NCBI GenBank assembly: GCA_907163375.1
Contig: CAJQUW010005318.1
Coordinates: 62,001-126,000, forward strand
Direction of reading: 5' to 3'
From: Prostheceraeus crozeri
Lineage: Eukaryota > Platyhelminthes > Polycladida > Euryleptidae
DNA length: 64,000 bases
Of this stretch, positions 20,757 through 30,036 are shown one piece after another. The notes beneath the pieces are model-generated. The model had not been told where the DNA came from. It saw only the letters and a program-made list of their open reading frames with translations, and did not search any database. A program made the position numbers and the translations under genes. Numbering within the stretch: the stretch's first letter is position 1; each line of letters opens with the position of its first letter.

Positions 20757-21371
20757 ATGGATTTCAGACTTCAATGTGATAAAGTTCTGACTGTATCAGG
20801 TCCATCTCATGCAGGTAAAACTGTTTTCACGCTGAATTTATTGGATAAAAGAAGGGAGTTGTTTAAGGAACCTATCAATCGAGTGATTTGGTGTTATGGT
20901 ATTTATCAACCGTCGCTGTTTCAGGATTTGCAAAGTCGCAACTTTATTCGACATGAAGGAATTATTGCAGTGGATAAACTTCAGTCTAATGATGTTGTTG
21001 TATTGGATGATTTATTAAAAGAAAGTAAGAATTCAAAAGATGTTACAGATATGTTCACTCGCGCAGCACACCATAAAAGGTGCTTCATCTATATCACACA
21101 AAATTTGTTTCCTGATGGAAAAGAAGCTCGTACACGAAACCTGAATACACACTATTATGCTATTTTCAAGAATCCGCGAGATAAAAGTCAATTTGAAATT
21201 TTAGCGCGACAAGTTGCACCCAGAGGATCAAAAGCCTTAATTGAAATTTTTCAAGCAGCTACTGAAAAACCGCACGGTTACTTATTCATTGACTTTACGC
21301 AAGAGTGTCCGGAAGAATTTAGATTTCGAAGTGATATTTTGAAAACTCCCATGATTATCTACAAACTATGA
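20757..21371 (+). CDS. FtsK/HerA-type genome-packaging ATPase
   Basis: About 204 residues from the first in-frame ATG. Walker A is GPSHAGKT (residues about 15-22), Walker B is VVVLDD (about 80-86), and an ITQN motif follows near 114, as in A32-like packaging ATPases. The enzyme would drive Polinton DNA into capsids. The frame is also open upstream into the preceding gene, so the start is not certain. The stop overlaps the next ATG by 4 bp (ATGA), a tight coupling. The frame looks whole. Confidence 0.85.
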   Translation: MDFRLQCDKVLTVSGPSHAGKTVFTLNLLDKRRELFKEPINRVIWCYGIYQPSLFQDLQSRNFIRHEGIIAVDKLQSNDVVVLDDLLKESKNSKDVTDMFTRAAHHKRCFIYITQNLFPDGKEARTRNLNTHYYAIFKNPRDKSQFEILARQVAPRGSKALIEIFQAATEKPHGYLFIDFTQECPEEFRFRSDILKTPMIIYKL

Positions 21372-22060
21372 GTTCTTATTCTCGCATGATTGTTATTCCT
21401 CAGGATGAATATGTACAATTGACTGCCATGCAGCAAGTAAAGCAACCTCTTGCAAATCAAATGTATAGGAAAGAAATAGATTATCAGCAAAATGTTCACA
21501 TCAAAGATCCACATCGTGCTGTATTATTACAATCGGAAACTGTTGAGCAATTGAAAAACTTGAAGAATAAGATGCGTGACTCTGCATCGACTGCTACACC
21601 TTTAGCATCTCGCGCACATGCCATATCTCTTTTCAACAGTATTGAACCCCATCTCAATGTAAATGATAGAGGAGAAATCATTACAGATGAAAATAAAGTG
21701 ATTGATGCTTCACGTTATGAAGACTTGATTCAGTATGCGACACGTAGAAAGCGCCGTCAGGGCTATGTTCCACCTGGTTGGACATACTTTCTTAAACTAT
21801 TGAAAAAGCATAATGTACCAAAATTTGCTTTGAATAATGAGACATTGAAATAACTTGATTCAACAGTGGCTACTACTCCAATGCTTCAGACGATGAAAAT
21901 GCCAACAAATTGGTTTAAGGCGTCACCTGCTACATCCCCTCCCACACTCACTAAGCAAACATGAGGAAGAACTCGACGTAGATCTACATCGCCACTAAAA
22001 CTAGTAAAAGGAAAACGTAAAACAGCTCCTCCCAGGAAATACATGTTCTCAGACTATTAA
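21368..22060 (+). pseudogene. Conserved Polinton protein next to the ATPase (PW/PX-like position), broken
   Basis: The N-terminus (MSSYSRMIVIPQDEYVQL) and the helical middle with NDRGEI, RRKRRQGYVPPGW and KKHNVPKFALNN are typical of a conserved but uncharacterised protein next to the ATPase in invertebrate Polintons. A Pro/Ser-rich basic tail follows. It overlaps the ATPase stop by 4 bp. A virion-associated role is inferred from context. The copy is broken, with about two breaks. Confidence 0.6.
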
Positions 22061-22061
22061 T

Positions 22062-22277
22062 ATGAAGCAGATGTGTTGCTTGCCATGTAATGAGCCGCCA
22101 GAGGTGAATGTCGTTGTCACTTGCACTTGCTGCGCCAGCTCTCATAATGAAACCCCTAAGCAATGTGAACACGATTGCAAAACCGCTAAAGCTAAATGCT
22201 GCAGTTGTTGTAAATGTAGAAAGGCAAGAAAACAAAAAGATGAGAAGGAGGAAAAAGAGTCAGTCGTCATCGACTGA
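22062..22277 (+). CDS. Cysteine-rich miniprotein overlapping the integrase start
   Basis: A 71-residue frame with ATG at 22062. It has 13 cysteines within the first 52 residues (MKQMCCLPC, VTCTCC, CEHDC, KCCSCCKC), then a charged Lys/Glu tail. The paired CC and CxC arrangement resembles metallothioneins or small zinc-binding proteins. It overlaps the integrase coding region in another frame, which could produce a chance frame. The density of cysteines and a good ATG make a real gene plausible. No family is recognised. Confidence 0.45.
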   Translation: MKQMCCLPCNEPPEVNVVVTCTCCASSHNETPKQCEHDCKTAKAKCCSCCKCRKARKQKDEKEEKESVVID

Positions 22278-23328
22278 ACGTTTGAAGTCAATCTATTATG
22301 ATGTAAAACATCCGGCAGGATTTGCATCTATCAAGAAATTATCAAAAGCGAGTGGTCTTCCACAATCACAAGTGAAACGATGGTTAAAGGGTCAGGCTAC
22401 CTATACACTCCACAAACAAGCGAAAAAGAAGTACCGCACCCGCCATTATATTGTTCATGACATCGATGAACAGTGGCAAGCAGATTTGTGCGATGTCGCC
22501 TCCATTTCAAAACATAACTCGGGCAATAATTTTATTTTAATCGTCATTGATATTTTCTCGCGTTATGCGTGGGCTCAACCTTTAAAAACTAAAGAAGGGA
22601 AAGGAGTAGCAAAAGCATTCCAAACAATTTTTCGAGAAGGCCGCATTCCAAAAAGAATTCAGAGTGATCAAGGAAAAGAGTTTGAAAATCAGCATGTGAG
22701 AAGATTATTTGAGAGGCATGACATTGAGTTGTTTAGTGTAAAGAGTGCTTATAAAGCTGCATTCGTTGAACGTTTTAATCGCACATTAAAAAATCGCTTG
22801 TGGCGACATTTTACTGCCAACTTGACACAAAATTGGACAAAGGTTCTACAAGATACACTCCATGCCTACAATCACTCTATCCATCGTTCTATTGGACTCA
22901 GACCAGTAGATGTAAATGCTGACAATGTAGATAAAGTGCGCGAATCATTCCAACGTAAACGCACTCATGTGAAAAGTGATGTGAAAATTGGTGATAAAGT
23001 TCGTATCTCAAAAGTGAAAAGTGTTTTTGCTAAAGGGTACCTTCCGAATTGGACAGAGGAGGTATTTACAGTATCAAGGATTAATCAAAAAGACTCTCCG
23101 ACCACCTACAAGTTGAAAGATTACGATAATGAAGAAATTGAGGGTAGCTTTTACCGCGATGAGATTGAGGTAGTCACTGAAAGTGAAACATATTTGGTAG
23201 AGAAAATCATTCGATGTAAAAAACGGCAAGGTGAAGAATGGTGTCTTGTTCAATGGACTGGTTATCCTTCAAGTATGAACTCTTGGATGCGTCGTGCCGA
23301 CATCTTTCATCTAAGTGATCGACAGTGA
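22240..23328 (+). CDS. Polinton integrase with C-terminal chromodomain
   Basis: About 362 residues from the ATG at 22240; another in-frame ATG lies at 22147, deeper within the Cys-rich frame. The core is retroviral-type DDE: D in WQADLCDV (about 80), D in QSDQGKEF (about 142) and E in AAFVERFNR (about 176). All three are present. Residues about 317-358 form a chromodomain (YLVEKIIRCKK, then WTGYPSSMNSW) that can direct insertion to chromatin marks. The enzyme cuts at the AG/CT ends and makes the 6-bp duplication. The frame looks whole. Confidence 0.9.
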   Translation: MRRRKKSQSSSTERLKSIYYDVKHPAGFASIKKLSKASGLPQSQVKRWLKGQATYTLHKQAKKKYRTRHYIVHDIDEQWQADLCDVASISKHNSGNNFILIVIDIFSRYAWAQPLKTKEGKGVAKAFQTIFREGRIPKRIQSDQGKEFENQHVRRLFERHDIELFSVKSAYKAAFVERFNRTLKNRLWRHFTANLTQNWTKVLQDTLHAYNHSIHRSIGLRPVDVNADNVDKVRESFQRKRTHVKSDVKIGDKVRISKVKSVFAKGYLPNWTEEVFTVSRINQKDSPTTYKLKDYDNEEIEGSFYRDEIEVVTESETYLVEKIIRCKKRQGEEWCLVQWTGYPSSMNSWMRRADIFHLSDRQ

Positions 23329-23369
23329 TTCATGCAAAGTTGTAACTAACAATGTTTAGGGTTTGAGCT

Positions 23370-23825
23370 ATGAATCCAACTGCCTCATTTTATTCACGAC
23401 CCTCCTATGTAAGTGGTGGAGGACAAATTTACATCGGCGCTCGCCGCCAACGTGGAGGTAGCATACTTGGTGCACTGAAATCTGTTGTAGCACCTCTCAT
23501 ATCCAATGTCGGTAGATCTTTAAAACGAAATGTTTTAAGTAATGCCGTTGGCTTTGCTGGTGATGTTGCTAGTGATCTTTCTAGAGGTAGAAGTTTTAAG
23601 AGCAGCTTGTTGAATCGTGGGAAGGAACGCGGTTTAAAAACATTGAAGCAGACCTTTGCTGGTGTTACTCAAGGAAAGAAATCACCTAAACGAATGAATA
23701 AAGGAAGGAGGAAACATCGCCGAGCTGGTAAGGTGCGATCTTCAGTCAAAAGGCATTCACGCAAACGTCGCAGAGGCTCTAATCATTCATCAGGTGCTAA
23801 ACGACGACGCTGCTATAACTTCTAA
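23370..23825 (+). CDS. pVI-like minor virion protein
   Basis: A 151-residue basic protein. It begins with FYSRPSYVSGGGQIYIGARR and then QRGGSILGALKS, where GG sites suit the adenain-like protease. An amphipathic helix and a highly basic tail follow (RKHRR, KRHSRKRRRG). This matches the protein that usually sits just upstream of the Polinton capsid gene and is likened to adenovirus pVI/pVII. Roles in DNA condensation and membrane lysis are inferred. It ends 2 bp before the capsid ATG. The frame looks whole. Confidence 0.65.
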   Translation: MNPTASFYSRPSYVSGGGQIYIGARRQRGGSILGALKSVVAPLISNVGRSLKRNVLSNAVGFAGDVASDLSRGRSFKSSLLNRGKERGLKTLKQTFAGVTQGKKSPKRMNKGRRKHRRAGKVRSSVKRHSRKRRRGSNHSSGAKRRRCYNF

Positions 23826-23827
23826 TC

Positions 23828-25105
23828 ATGGAGTGTAAAACTTCCGGTTTTTGTTTGTTTGATCAACAGGCCATACAGACAGATATTCTTAGTTCAAGTA
23901 TTGTAGATTATCATCCTCGAACAGCTGAGAATGCTGGCCCCATTGAATTTGTTATTCCTGGTGGTAGTGATGACTACATAGATTTGAGTTATGCGATGCT
24001 TGATTTGAGGTTTAGAATTCAGCAAGCAGATGGAACTGCTATTGACGATGCACATAAAGTTGGACTGAACAATTTACCATTGACTACATTACTTCGCGAT
24101 GTTTCTCTAACGATTGGAGAGCAGCAGGTGGAAGGTGGTCAAAGCGATTATCCCTATAAATCATATTTCAATCATGTATCACAGTTTCATCCAGCAGCAC
24201 AAAAAAGTCATATGGAAGCCATGGGATGGTATAGAGATGAAGCAGGAAAATTTGATGTTGAAACAAACAGTGGCTTTGTAAAGCGATCTGCTATGATTAA
24301 AGATAGTAAAGTATGTCAGCTATATGGTCCGCTGAATTTAGACTTCTTTAGACAGTCAAAGTTTTTACTCTGTAATACCAGCATGCGACTCAAGCTGACA
24401 TTGAATAAGCCTGAATTTGCGCTGAATGCATTTGCTAAAGTTGACAATTTTAGAATTCATGTGGAAGATATTGCACTTTACATTCGTCGAGTAGTACCGA
24501 ATCCAAGTGTCATTAGAGGACATGCTGAAGGTCTTAACCGCCAAAATGCCATTTACCCCGTTCAGCATACAAAGCTTCTCACCTTTACAATTCCGAAAGA
24601 TGAAAAGAGTTTCATGAAAGATGGCCTCTTTCCATCGGAAGCACCGAAGCTCCTCATGGTGGCAATGGTTGAAAATGATGCATTTAATGGTAATATAAAG
24701 AAGAATCCTTTCAATTTTAAACACAATCAGTTAAGTGAAATTGCTTTACGTGTAAATGGTGTGAGTCATCCTGGTCCACCCTACAAACCAGATTTTGCTT
24801 CGGATCAATTTATGCGCAGTTATGTTGATTTTATGGATGTCTTTGGCTTTTACAATACGGATGACACCAACGGACTTACTATGAAAGAGTTTAAGAGTGG
24901 ATATACTATTTATGCATTTGTTTTGACTGCTGACAGCGATATTAGTGCACCCTATCGTCAAGCGAACGTGCCTCATAATATTCGTTTGGATTTAACGTTC
25001 AAAAGAACACTACCTGAGACGATCAATGTATTAATTTATGCAGTCTTCGATTCAAATATTGAAATTACAAAGTATCGTGACGTGATTCTTCAGTATAATC
25101 GTTAA
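23828..25105 (+). CDS. Polinton major capsid protein (hexon-like)
   Basis: A 425-residue protein of the family seen in animal genomes as F54H12.2-like. Signature parts are IVDYHPRTAENAGPIEFVIP near the N-terminus, YPYKSYFNH, NPFNFKH and the ending INVLIYAVFDSNIEI, all in the usual order. In Polintons and adintoviruses this is thought to be the double jelly-roll capsid protein. I assign it as hexon rather than penton by memory of the family. It overlaps the protease start (TAATG). The frame looks whole. Confidence 0.75.
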   Translation: MECKTSGFCLFDQQAIQTDILSSSIVDYHPRTAENAGPIEFVIPGGSDDYIDLSYAMLDLRFRIQQADGTAIDDAHKVGLNNLPLTTLLRDVSLTIGEQQVEGGQSDYPYKSYFNHVSQFHPAAQKSHMEAMGWYRDEAGKFDVETNSGFVKRSAMIKDSKVCQLYGPLNLDFFRQSKFLLCNTSMRLKLTLNKPEFALNAFAKVDNFRIHVEDIALYIRRVVPNPSVIRGHAEGLNRQNAIYPVQHTKLLTFTIPKDEKSFMKDGLFPSEAPKLLMVAMVENDAFNGNIKKNPFNFKHNQLSEIALRVNGVSHPGPPYKPDFASDQFMRSYVDFMDVFGFYNTDDTNGLTMKEFKSGYTIYAFVLTADSDISAPYRQANVPHNIRLDLTFKRTLPETINVLIYAVFDSNIEITKYRDVILQYNR

Positions 25106-25566
25106 TGAGTTGGTTGACTGCTGACGATATTAAGACTAAAGTGCAGCATAATGCAGACGAAGCGACGTTGAAAGCTTTCGATAATGTCTATTCACTCGAT
25201 ACCTTACCACCTGCAGTAAATCACTATCCCTTCTTTATTGTACTAAACACTCATTCGCAGAATTTAGGCGGTGAGCATTGGAAAGCGATCTTTATTGGAG
25301 AAGACCGACGTGGTGAACTATTTGACTCTCTTGCTCAACCTCCAAATATACCAACACAGCAGTGGTTGAGAAAACATACGCGTCAATATCAGCGAAATGA
25401 ACGCATACTACAACATCCACTTTCATCAACGTGTGGTGCTTTTGTACTGTACTTCATCTTAAAACGTTTACATGTATCTCGATTTGTATCTGTTATTCAA
25501 AACTTTTCATGTAATCCATCCTCTAATGAAAAAATGATTTGTAAGTTCTATCATGATTTGAAATAA
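25105..25566 (+). CDS. Adenain-like (C5/Ulp1 clan) cysteine protease
   Basis: A 153-residue protein with the H-D/E-C order of adenoviral proteases: H in GGEHWKAIF (about 58), D in LFDSL (about 74), Q upstream of the nucleophile (about 102) and C in SSTCGAF (about 110). In Polintons it matures virion proteins at GG sites, which fit the motifs in the neighbouring 20375 and 23370 products. It is the last gene of the plus-strand operon-like block. An AATAAA overlaps its stop. The frame looks whole. Confidence 0.85.
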   Translation: MSWLTADDIKTKVQHNADEATLKAFDNVYSLDTLPPAVNHYPFFIVLNTHSQNLGGEHWKAIFIGEDRRGELFDSLAQPPNIPTQQWLRKHTRQYQRNERILQHPLSSTCGAFVLYFILKRLHVSRFVSVIQNFSCNPSSNEKMICKFYHDLK

Positions 25567-25612
25567 AAACATCATGTTGGAAAAATTGTTTTTTATTTTA
25601 CAATCCGCTGGG
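25562..25612. terminator. Bidirectional polyadenylation region
   Basis: AATAAA at about 25563 serves the plus-strand protease, and a complement TTTTATTTTA near 25590 gives an AATAAA on the minus strand for the TBP-like gene. The two transcription units converge with only about 57 bp between them. Confidence 0.6.
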
Positions 25613-25623
25613 TACGTACATAC

Positions 25624-25863
25624 TCAATGAGATAGTCTAGGATCGATCACATTTGCTTGTACATGAGATTTTAGTTCAGTAATGATCACTTTACTATTAT
25701 GAAAGATTGCCACATGCACAGGTAACCAACAACTAATGAGAGCTGCAGGAAAAAGTTCGGGTTCATAACACAAATTGTAACTGCTGGTACGAATCTTCAA
25801 AAATGATAGACTGTCACTCAATTGAGTAGAGATCACCATATTGTCCACAGTCAGATTCGACAT
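25624..25863 (-). CDS. Single-lobe TATA-binding-protein-like protein
   Basis: A 79-residue frame from an ATG. It contains TVDNMVISTQL, aligning with IQNMV..C.. of TBP, then YEPELFPAALIS, nearly the TBP signature YEPELFPGLIYR. VAIFHNSKVIITELKS follows, aligning with LLIFVSGKVVLTGAK. This is one TBP repeat of about 80 residues, where cellular TBP has two (about 180). It may dimerise to form a saddle. The start overlaps the end of the upstream PC4-like gene by 50 nt in another frame. A role in recognising the element's TATA promoters is inference. The frame looks whole. Confidence 0.6.
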   Translation of the reverse strand: MSNLTVDNMVISTQLSDSLSFLKIRTSSYNLCYEPELFPAALISCWLPVHVAIFHNSKVIITELKSHVQANVIDPRLSH

Positions 25864-26464
25864 CACACACCTCTACCTCTTCCATATCCGACGTAGTAGT
25901 CTTTGTAGCTCTAAGCGCATTGACTGCGCTGATGAATGAGAAAGGGCGCCGAGAATCTGTACAGTCCCATTTGGGAAGAGTTGAAGATTCCGTGAATTGT
26001 TCATCTTCACCACTAACATTTGAGGTCGGCCCGGGTAATACTTGCTGTTTGGAAGGTGTTGGTGTAATGTTGTGAGATCGATTTTGGTGTAGAGTCTGAA
26101 GCGACGGAGAATGTTGACGATGGTGTAGCGATGGCGCTTCATGATGAAAGAATGAGTAAATTGAGCGATGTACCTTCCTTTTATACTTTTCCCAACTACC
26201 TTGATGAAATGTGAAGTTAGTATGAAGTTGGGAATGATAGAGTTGAATTCGCCGATTGTTGACGCGCAGCCAGATGCGATTTCCAATACGTGAATGTCTT
26301 TTCATATAGAAGTATTTCAAATCCTTCATGATATGATGTAGAGATTGAAAATGACGATAAGATAAAGCAAACTCTCTTCTCACATTTCCAGTTGAATCTT
26401 TGAAATAGACGTTTCGATCATGATCCGTTTCAATACGTTGTAGGGAATCTAATTTCCAACTCAT
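25814..26464 (-). CDS. PC4-like protein with acidic/Ser-rich tail (copy 2)
   Basis: A 216-residue protein starting MSWKLDSLQRI. Residues 1-50 have a beta pattern ending in FALSYRHFQSLHHIMKDL, which matches the end of the PC4/p15 ssDNA-binding fold (GISL...QW..L...I.D). Residues about 55-105 look like a second such unit (IGNRIWL...IQLYHS...F..). The tail is low-complexity and ends acidic. PC4 proteins are transcription coactivators that bind single-stranded DNA. It lies just upstream of the TBP-like gene in the same direction. The frame looks whole. Confidence 0.5.
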   Translation of the reverse strand: MSWKLDSLQRIETDHDRNVYFKDSTGNVRREFALSYRHFQSLHHIMKDLKYFYMKRHSRIGNRIWLRVNNRRIQLYHSQLHTNFTFHQGSWEKYKRKVHRSIYSFFHHEAPSLHHRQHSPSLQTLHQNRSHNITPTPSKQQVLPGPTSNVSGEDEQFTESSTLPKWDCTDSRRPFSFISAVNALRATKTTTSDMEEVEVCDVESDCGQYGDLYSIE

Positions 26465-26486
26465 GATGCGTGGTAGTCATGTCTGA

Positions 26487-26855
26487 TTAAGATTTGCATA
26501 GTAGGGCGATGAACTCACGACGAATAAATGTCATGATGGAGCGATGTATGTATCTTCTATACTTCTCCCAATTGTATTTGCGAAATGAGAAACAGTTTGC
26601 GGAATGAGAATGGCAGATTTGAATTTCATTTCTGTAATGTTGAAGCCAAACTTGATCACCCAAGGAGATGAATCTTAATGTTTCAAAATATTCCAAATCC
26701 CTCATGATATCATTGAGGTTGACAAATTGTCGCCATGTTAATGTAATACCTCTTGATGTATGACCATGAGAATTTTTGAAATGTACGTTTCCATCACGAT
26801 CAACTCTGATATATTGTAGAGAGTCCAAAATCCAAGTCTTTATGATGTTATGCAA
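26487..26855 (-). CDS. PC4-like protein (copy 1, tandem paralogue)
   Basis: About 122 residues, paralogous to the next gene over the whole first 115 residues: LDSLQYIRVDRDGNVHFKNS, GITLTWRQFVNLNDIMRDL, LGDQVWLQ, IQICHS and WEKYRRYIHRSI. GITLTWRQF agrees well with the PC4 GISL..EQW motif. It lacks the long tail of copy 2. The exact start is uncertain. It is divergent from the fibre-like gene starting at 26879, with almost no space between. Confidence 0.5.
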   Translation of the reverse strand: MHNIIKTWILDSLQYIRVDRDGNVHFKNSHGHTSRGITLTWRQFVNLNDIMRDLEYFETLRFISLGDQVWLQHYRNEIQICHSHSANCFSFRKYNWEKYRRYIHRSIMTFIRREFIALLCKS

Positions 26856-26878
26856 AGTCGCAGATCAGCAATATAAAA

Positions 26879-28292
26879 ATGTCGTTTTATCATATTTTGC
26901 TTAGCAATGCGGCTACAAAGAGATTTGCTAGTAATCGAGCCGCACTCTTTTCTACTCCCATTCATCATGCACAACAGCTAAATGGAAATTGGGAAGTGGG
27001 TGTCACTCAACTTGTTTATAGCAACTGTGTCTATACTTTTGATCATGAGGTGATGACTATTAATATGAGACGTACAGCTGCTTACCAATGTGAAAAGGGG
27101 TGCCGAGTATACATTCCACAGTGGCCAAAGAAAGATCTCTTATCATGTAAAAAGTTTATATATGATAAAAAAAGCGAGTAATAACAGTAATAAAGCGAGT
27201 AAACATATTTTCCAATTTACTCCGCACAATAATGATTATAATTATGTACATCATGTAGTTGAGAAAGATTGGATTGTTGGTTTAAGTCCAAGTTTAAGAA
27301 ATGATTTAGGTTACCTCGCTAGCGCCTTAACAAGCTATGATAATTTTAATGTTAATTACCACATAAGTGGTCATAAACAGTTAATATATCGAGAGGAAGC
27401 TTATTATGTAGATCTTATTCCAAGAAATGAGAAGACGTTGGTGAAGAAGATTGTGATTTAGCCAAGAAAGACAAACATGACTCCTGAAACATTATTGAAG
27501 AAATTTAATTATCTCCTTCGAGTTGATGGTAAACAAGTGGCAACATTGACTTATATCAAATCATCTAATCATATTGCAATAAGTAAATTAAATGATGATG
27601 ATCTAGTATTAGTTTGTTCAAAAAATTTTCATCAGTTCTTACGACATCGTTCTGCAGCTGTTCATGGAAAATCTGATATGCAACATTTACCATGTGAAAG
27701 GTCAAATCAATTTGATACAGAATGGATCGTATCTTTATACAGAAAGTGTGTAGAGCCTTTAGGTGGTATCTTACATGAAACAAGATTGTTGATGCCTCGC
27801 ATTATTATTTCGGTTAAATTGGTTGTAGATTATTTAAATGAAGTGATTAATGACCAACATATTTCATTTTCTGAAAAAGAAGGTACTTTGTCTCTCACTA
27901 TAAGTGGAAAAGGTATTGAACTAATTATGGATAAAACTCTAATGGACATTTTGGGTTTTGATCAAAATATCTTTAAAAGTGGTACTGTAACCAAAGCTAG
28001 CGCAGACATGTCGCTATCGCGTCGTATTAACTATTTTCAGATATATTCCAATATCGGTGAAGATGTACGTGTGGGAGATGCTGAAGCTCCATTGCTAGCA
28101 ATGATACCATACCAGCCAAAAAGCTGCAGTATTTTATCTGAGCATACTTTCAAGAAAGTGCATTATACAAAGCTGAAATCAAACTACATCCCACAAATTG
28201 ATATTGCCATTTATGACGATGCTGGTGCGTTTATTCCTTTTCATAAAGATGCTGTGACAAGTATCACACTCCATTTCCGAATGAAGAGTTAA
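26879..28292 (+). pseudogene. Fibre/penton-like structural protein A, broken
   Basis: The N-terminus reads FYHILLSNAATKRFASN followed by LNGNWEVGVTQLVY, a pattern (F...L.SN....F..N, L.G.WEVGV) found in Polinton structural proteins. The C-terminal part has MDILGFDQNIF, YFQIYSNIGEDVRVGD, APLLAMIP and a final ITLHFRM, the usual vertex/fibre-like ending. The neighbour 28302-29857 has the same layout, so the two are tandem duplicates. The role is probably a minor capsid or spike protein. The copy is broken. Confidence 0.55.
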
Positions 28293-28301
28293 TGCAAAAG
28301 T

Positions 28302-29857
28302 ATGCTAATATATTTTTCCAATGTGAATAATATGGAAAGTGAAAATAAGGACTCGTTTCTAATCTACTTACCCAGTAATGCTTCTATGAATAAATTTCCC
28401 AAAAATAAACCATCAGACTATCGAGTAGAATTAAATCGCCCACTGCATTTAGAAGGTGAATGGGAGGTTGGCGTTTCTAGTATTTGCGATGATAGCAATA
28501 TTCAGAATGTGAATGATTTGGAAGAAATGATATTGACTCCTCGCACCCATGATGGAATAACGATGAATAATGCATTCCAGTTCCCATACAATTTAACATC
28601 AGATGGAAAGTGGAACTATGAATGGATTCAGATAAAATCAGATTCTTATGAACCATTTGGGAATGAGAAAATTATTAAGGCATTCAACAGTGGTAATACT
28701 TCCATCATGAAGAATAAAAATCAGAAAGCTTATGAGTTTACTATCTATCATTGGAGTGGGAGACAGTTCCTCCGCTTTCATTCTTTTACTAAAGGTCTTA
28801 CGCTGAGGTTGGATAATGAATTCTATCCACATCTTGGTTTTGGTCATGGACTACATCTAACGTCAATTGCTACTGCAAATGTTAAAAAAGTTTATTCAAA
28901 TCGAATCAACAAGTTTCATTATAGATTTAAAATATTTGATGAAGATATTGTAGAATGCGAAGAACGCATCATTTTGAAAAAGCGTGGTGTTCAACCTTTA
29001 TCACTTATTGAGTTAGTAAAACGATGGAATGAGACTGTGGGTAAGAAGTATGGAGAGAAAATTATGGCGGACAAAAATAAGTTGGTTATTCAGAAATATA
29101 ATGACAAACTTACAGTTTATTTCTCTCCAACCTTGCGTCATTTTGTAAGACATCCAACACCTATTATTGGAAGCGGTGTGGTGTACAGTATGCTTCTCAT
29201 GAATATCACACTAAAGCTGATTCAGTTAATGATGAATGGTGGGTGGACATCTATGGCGATCGCATCAAGAAAATTTACCAGTCTTATGAAGAATCTAAAG
29301 TTGCTATCAATATAATGCCGCGTCTATATCATACAGTTGAAAGCTTCATTCATGTAGTAAATCCTTATATACAACAGAAGTTGAAGCATGTGATGAAAAG
29401 TAAATATGATGTAAAGACACACCACATTTCGTTTTCAATTGAAAATCAACGCGTTGTTCTGAAACTGGGTGATGACATTCAATGTCAATTGAGTAAAAAT
29501 TTGAAAAAACTCTTTGGTTTTTCAATGCTACAAACTGTGTTTGCTGCTGCGCATACGATTGGTATAGAAACACCAATGACACTTGATAAACATGAACAGC
29601 ACCTTTACATTCAAAGTGATTTGATTCTACCTATTTCTGTTGGTGAGAAAAAAGAATACATTTTACGTGATTTCATTCATGATAAAGACGCTTCATATGG
29701 AATAGTCGAGAAGATGTTTGAATCTATTTTCTATCATCCCGTCGTCAAACAAACTATACCCTCTATTACTATCAAAATTACCAATGGTTTACAAGAGTGC
29801 ATCCATGTGAAAGATACTAAATCCCTCGTAACTTTAGTGTTTCGGAAAACAAAGTGA
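28302..29857 (+). pseudogene. Fibre/penton-like structural protein B, broken
   Basis: The N-terminal part has FLIYLPSNASMNKFPKN and LEGEWEVGVSSI, the clearest form of the L.G.WEVGV motif. A middle part (IILKKRGVQPLSLIELVKRW) and a C-terminal part with LKKLFGF, LYIQSDLILPISVGEKK and SITIKITNG follow. The order of parts equals protein A, 10 bp upstream. Two copies could give two kinds of vertex spike. It ends before an AATAAA at about 29879. The copy is broken. Confidence 0.55.
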
Positions 29858-29865
29858 AGTCATTG

Positions 29866-30036
29866 TGATATGTTTATTGAAATAAAAATATGTATATGAA
29901 AAAGTCTTTTCACAGATATAGGGGGAATGGGCTGACTGCAGGCATATATTCACAAGGAAGAAACGATCTCATGCGATACATAAAACAGCAATGTTTATCT
30001 ACAGAAATCAACATGAAAATACTAAGTTAAGGATGA
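29866..30036. terminator. Convergent 3' region between fibre B and polymerase
   Basis: A plus-strand AATAAA lies at about 29879. The polymerase gene arrives from the right. No gene is seen in between. Confidence 0.5.

Noticed and set aside
25873-26286. 137-codon minus-strand frame inside the PC4-like gene
   Set aside because: It lies in another frame of a gene that has a full-length paralogue next to it; only the paralogous frame is supported.
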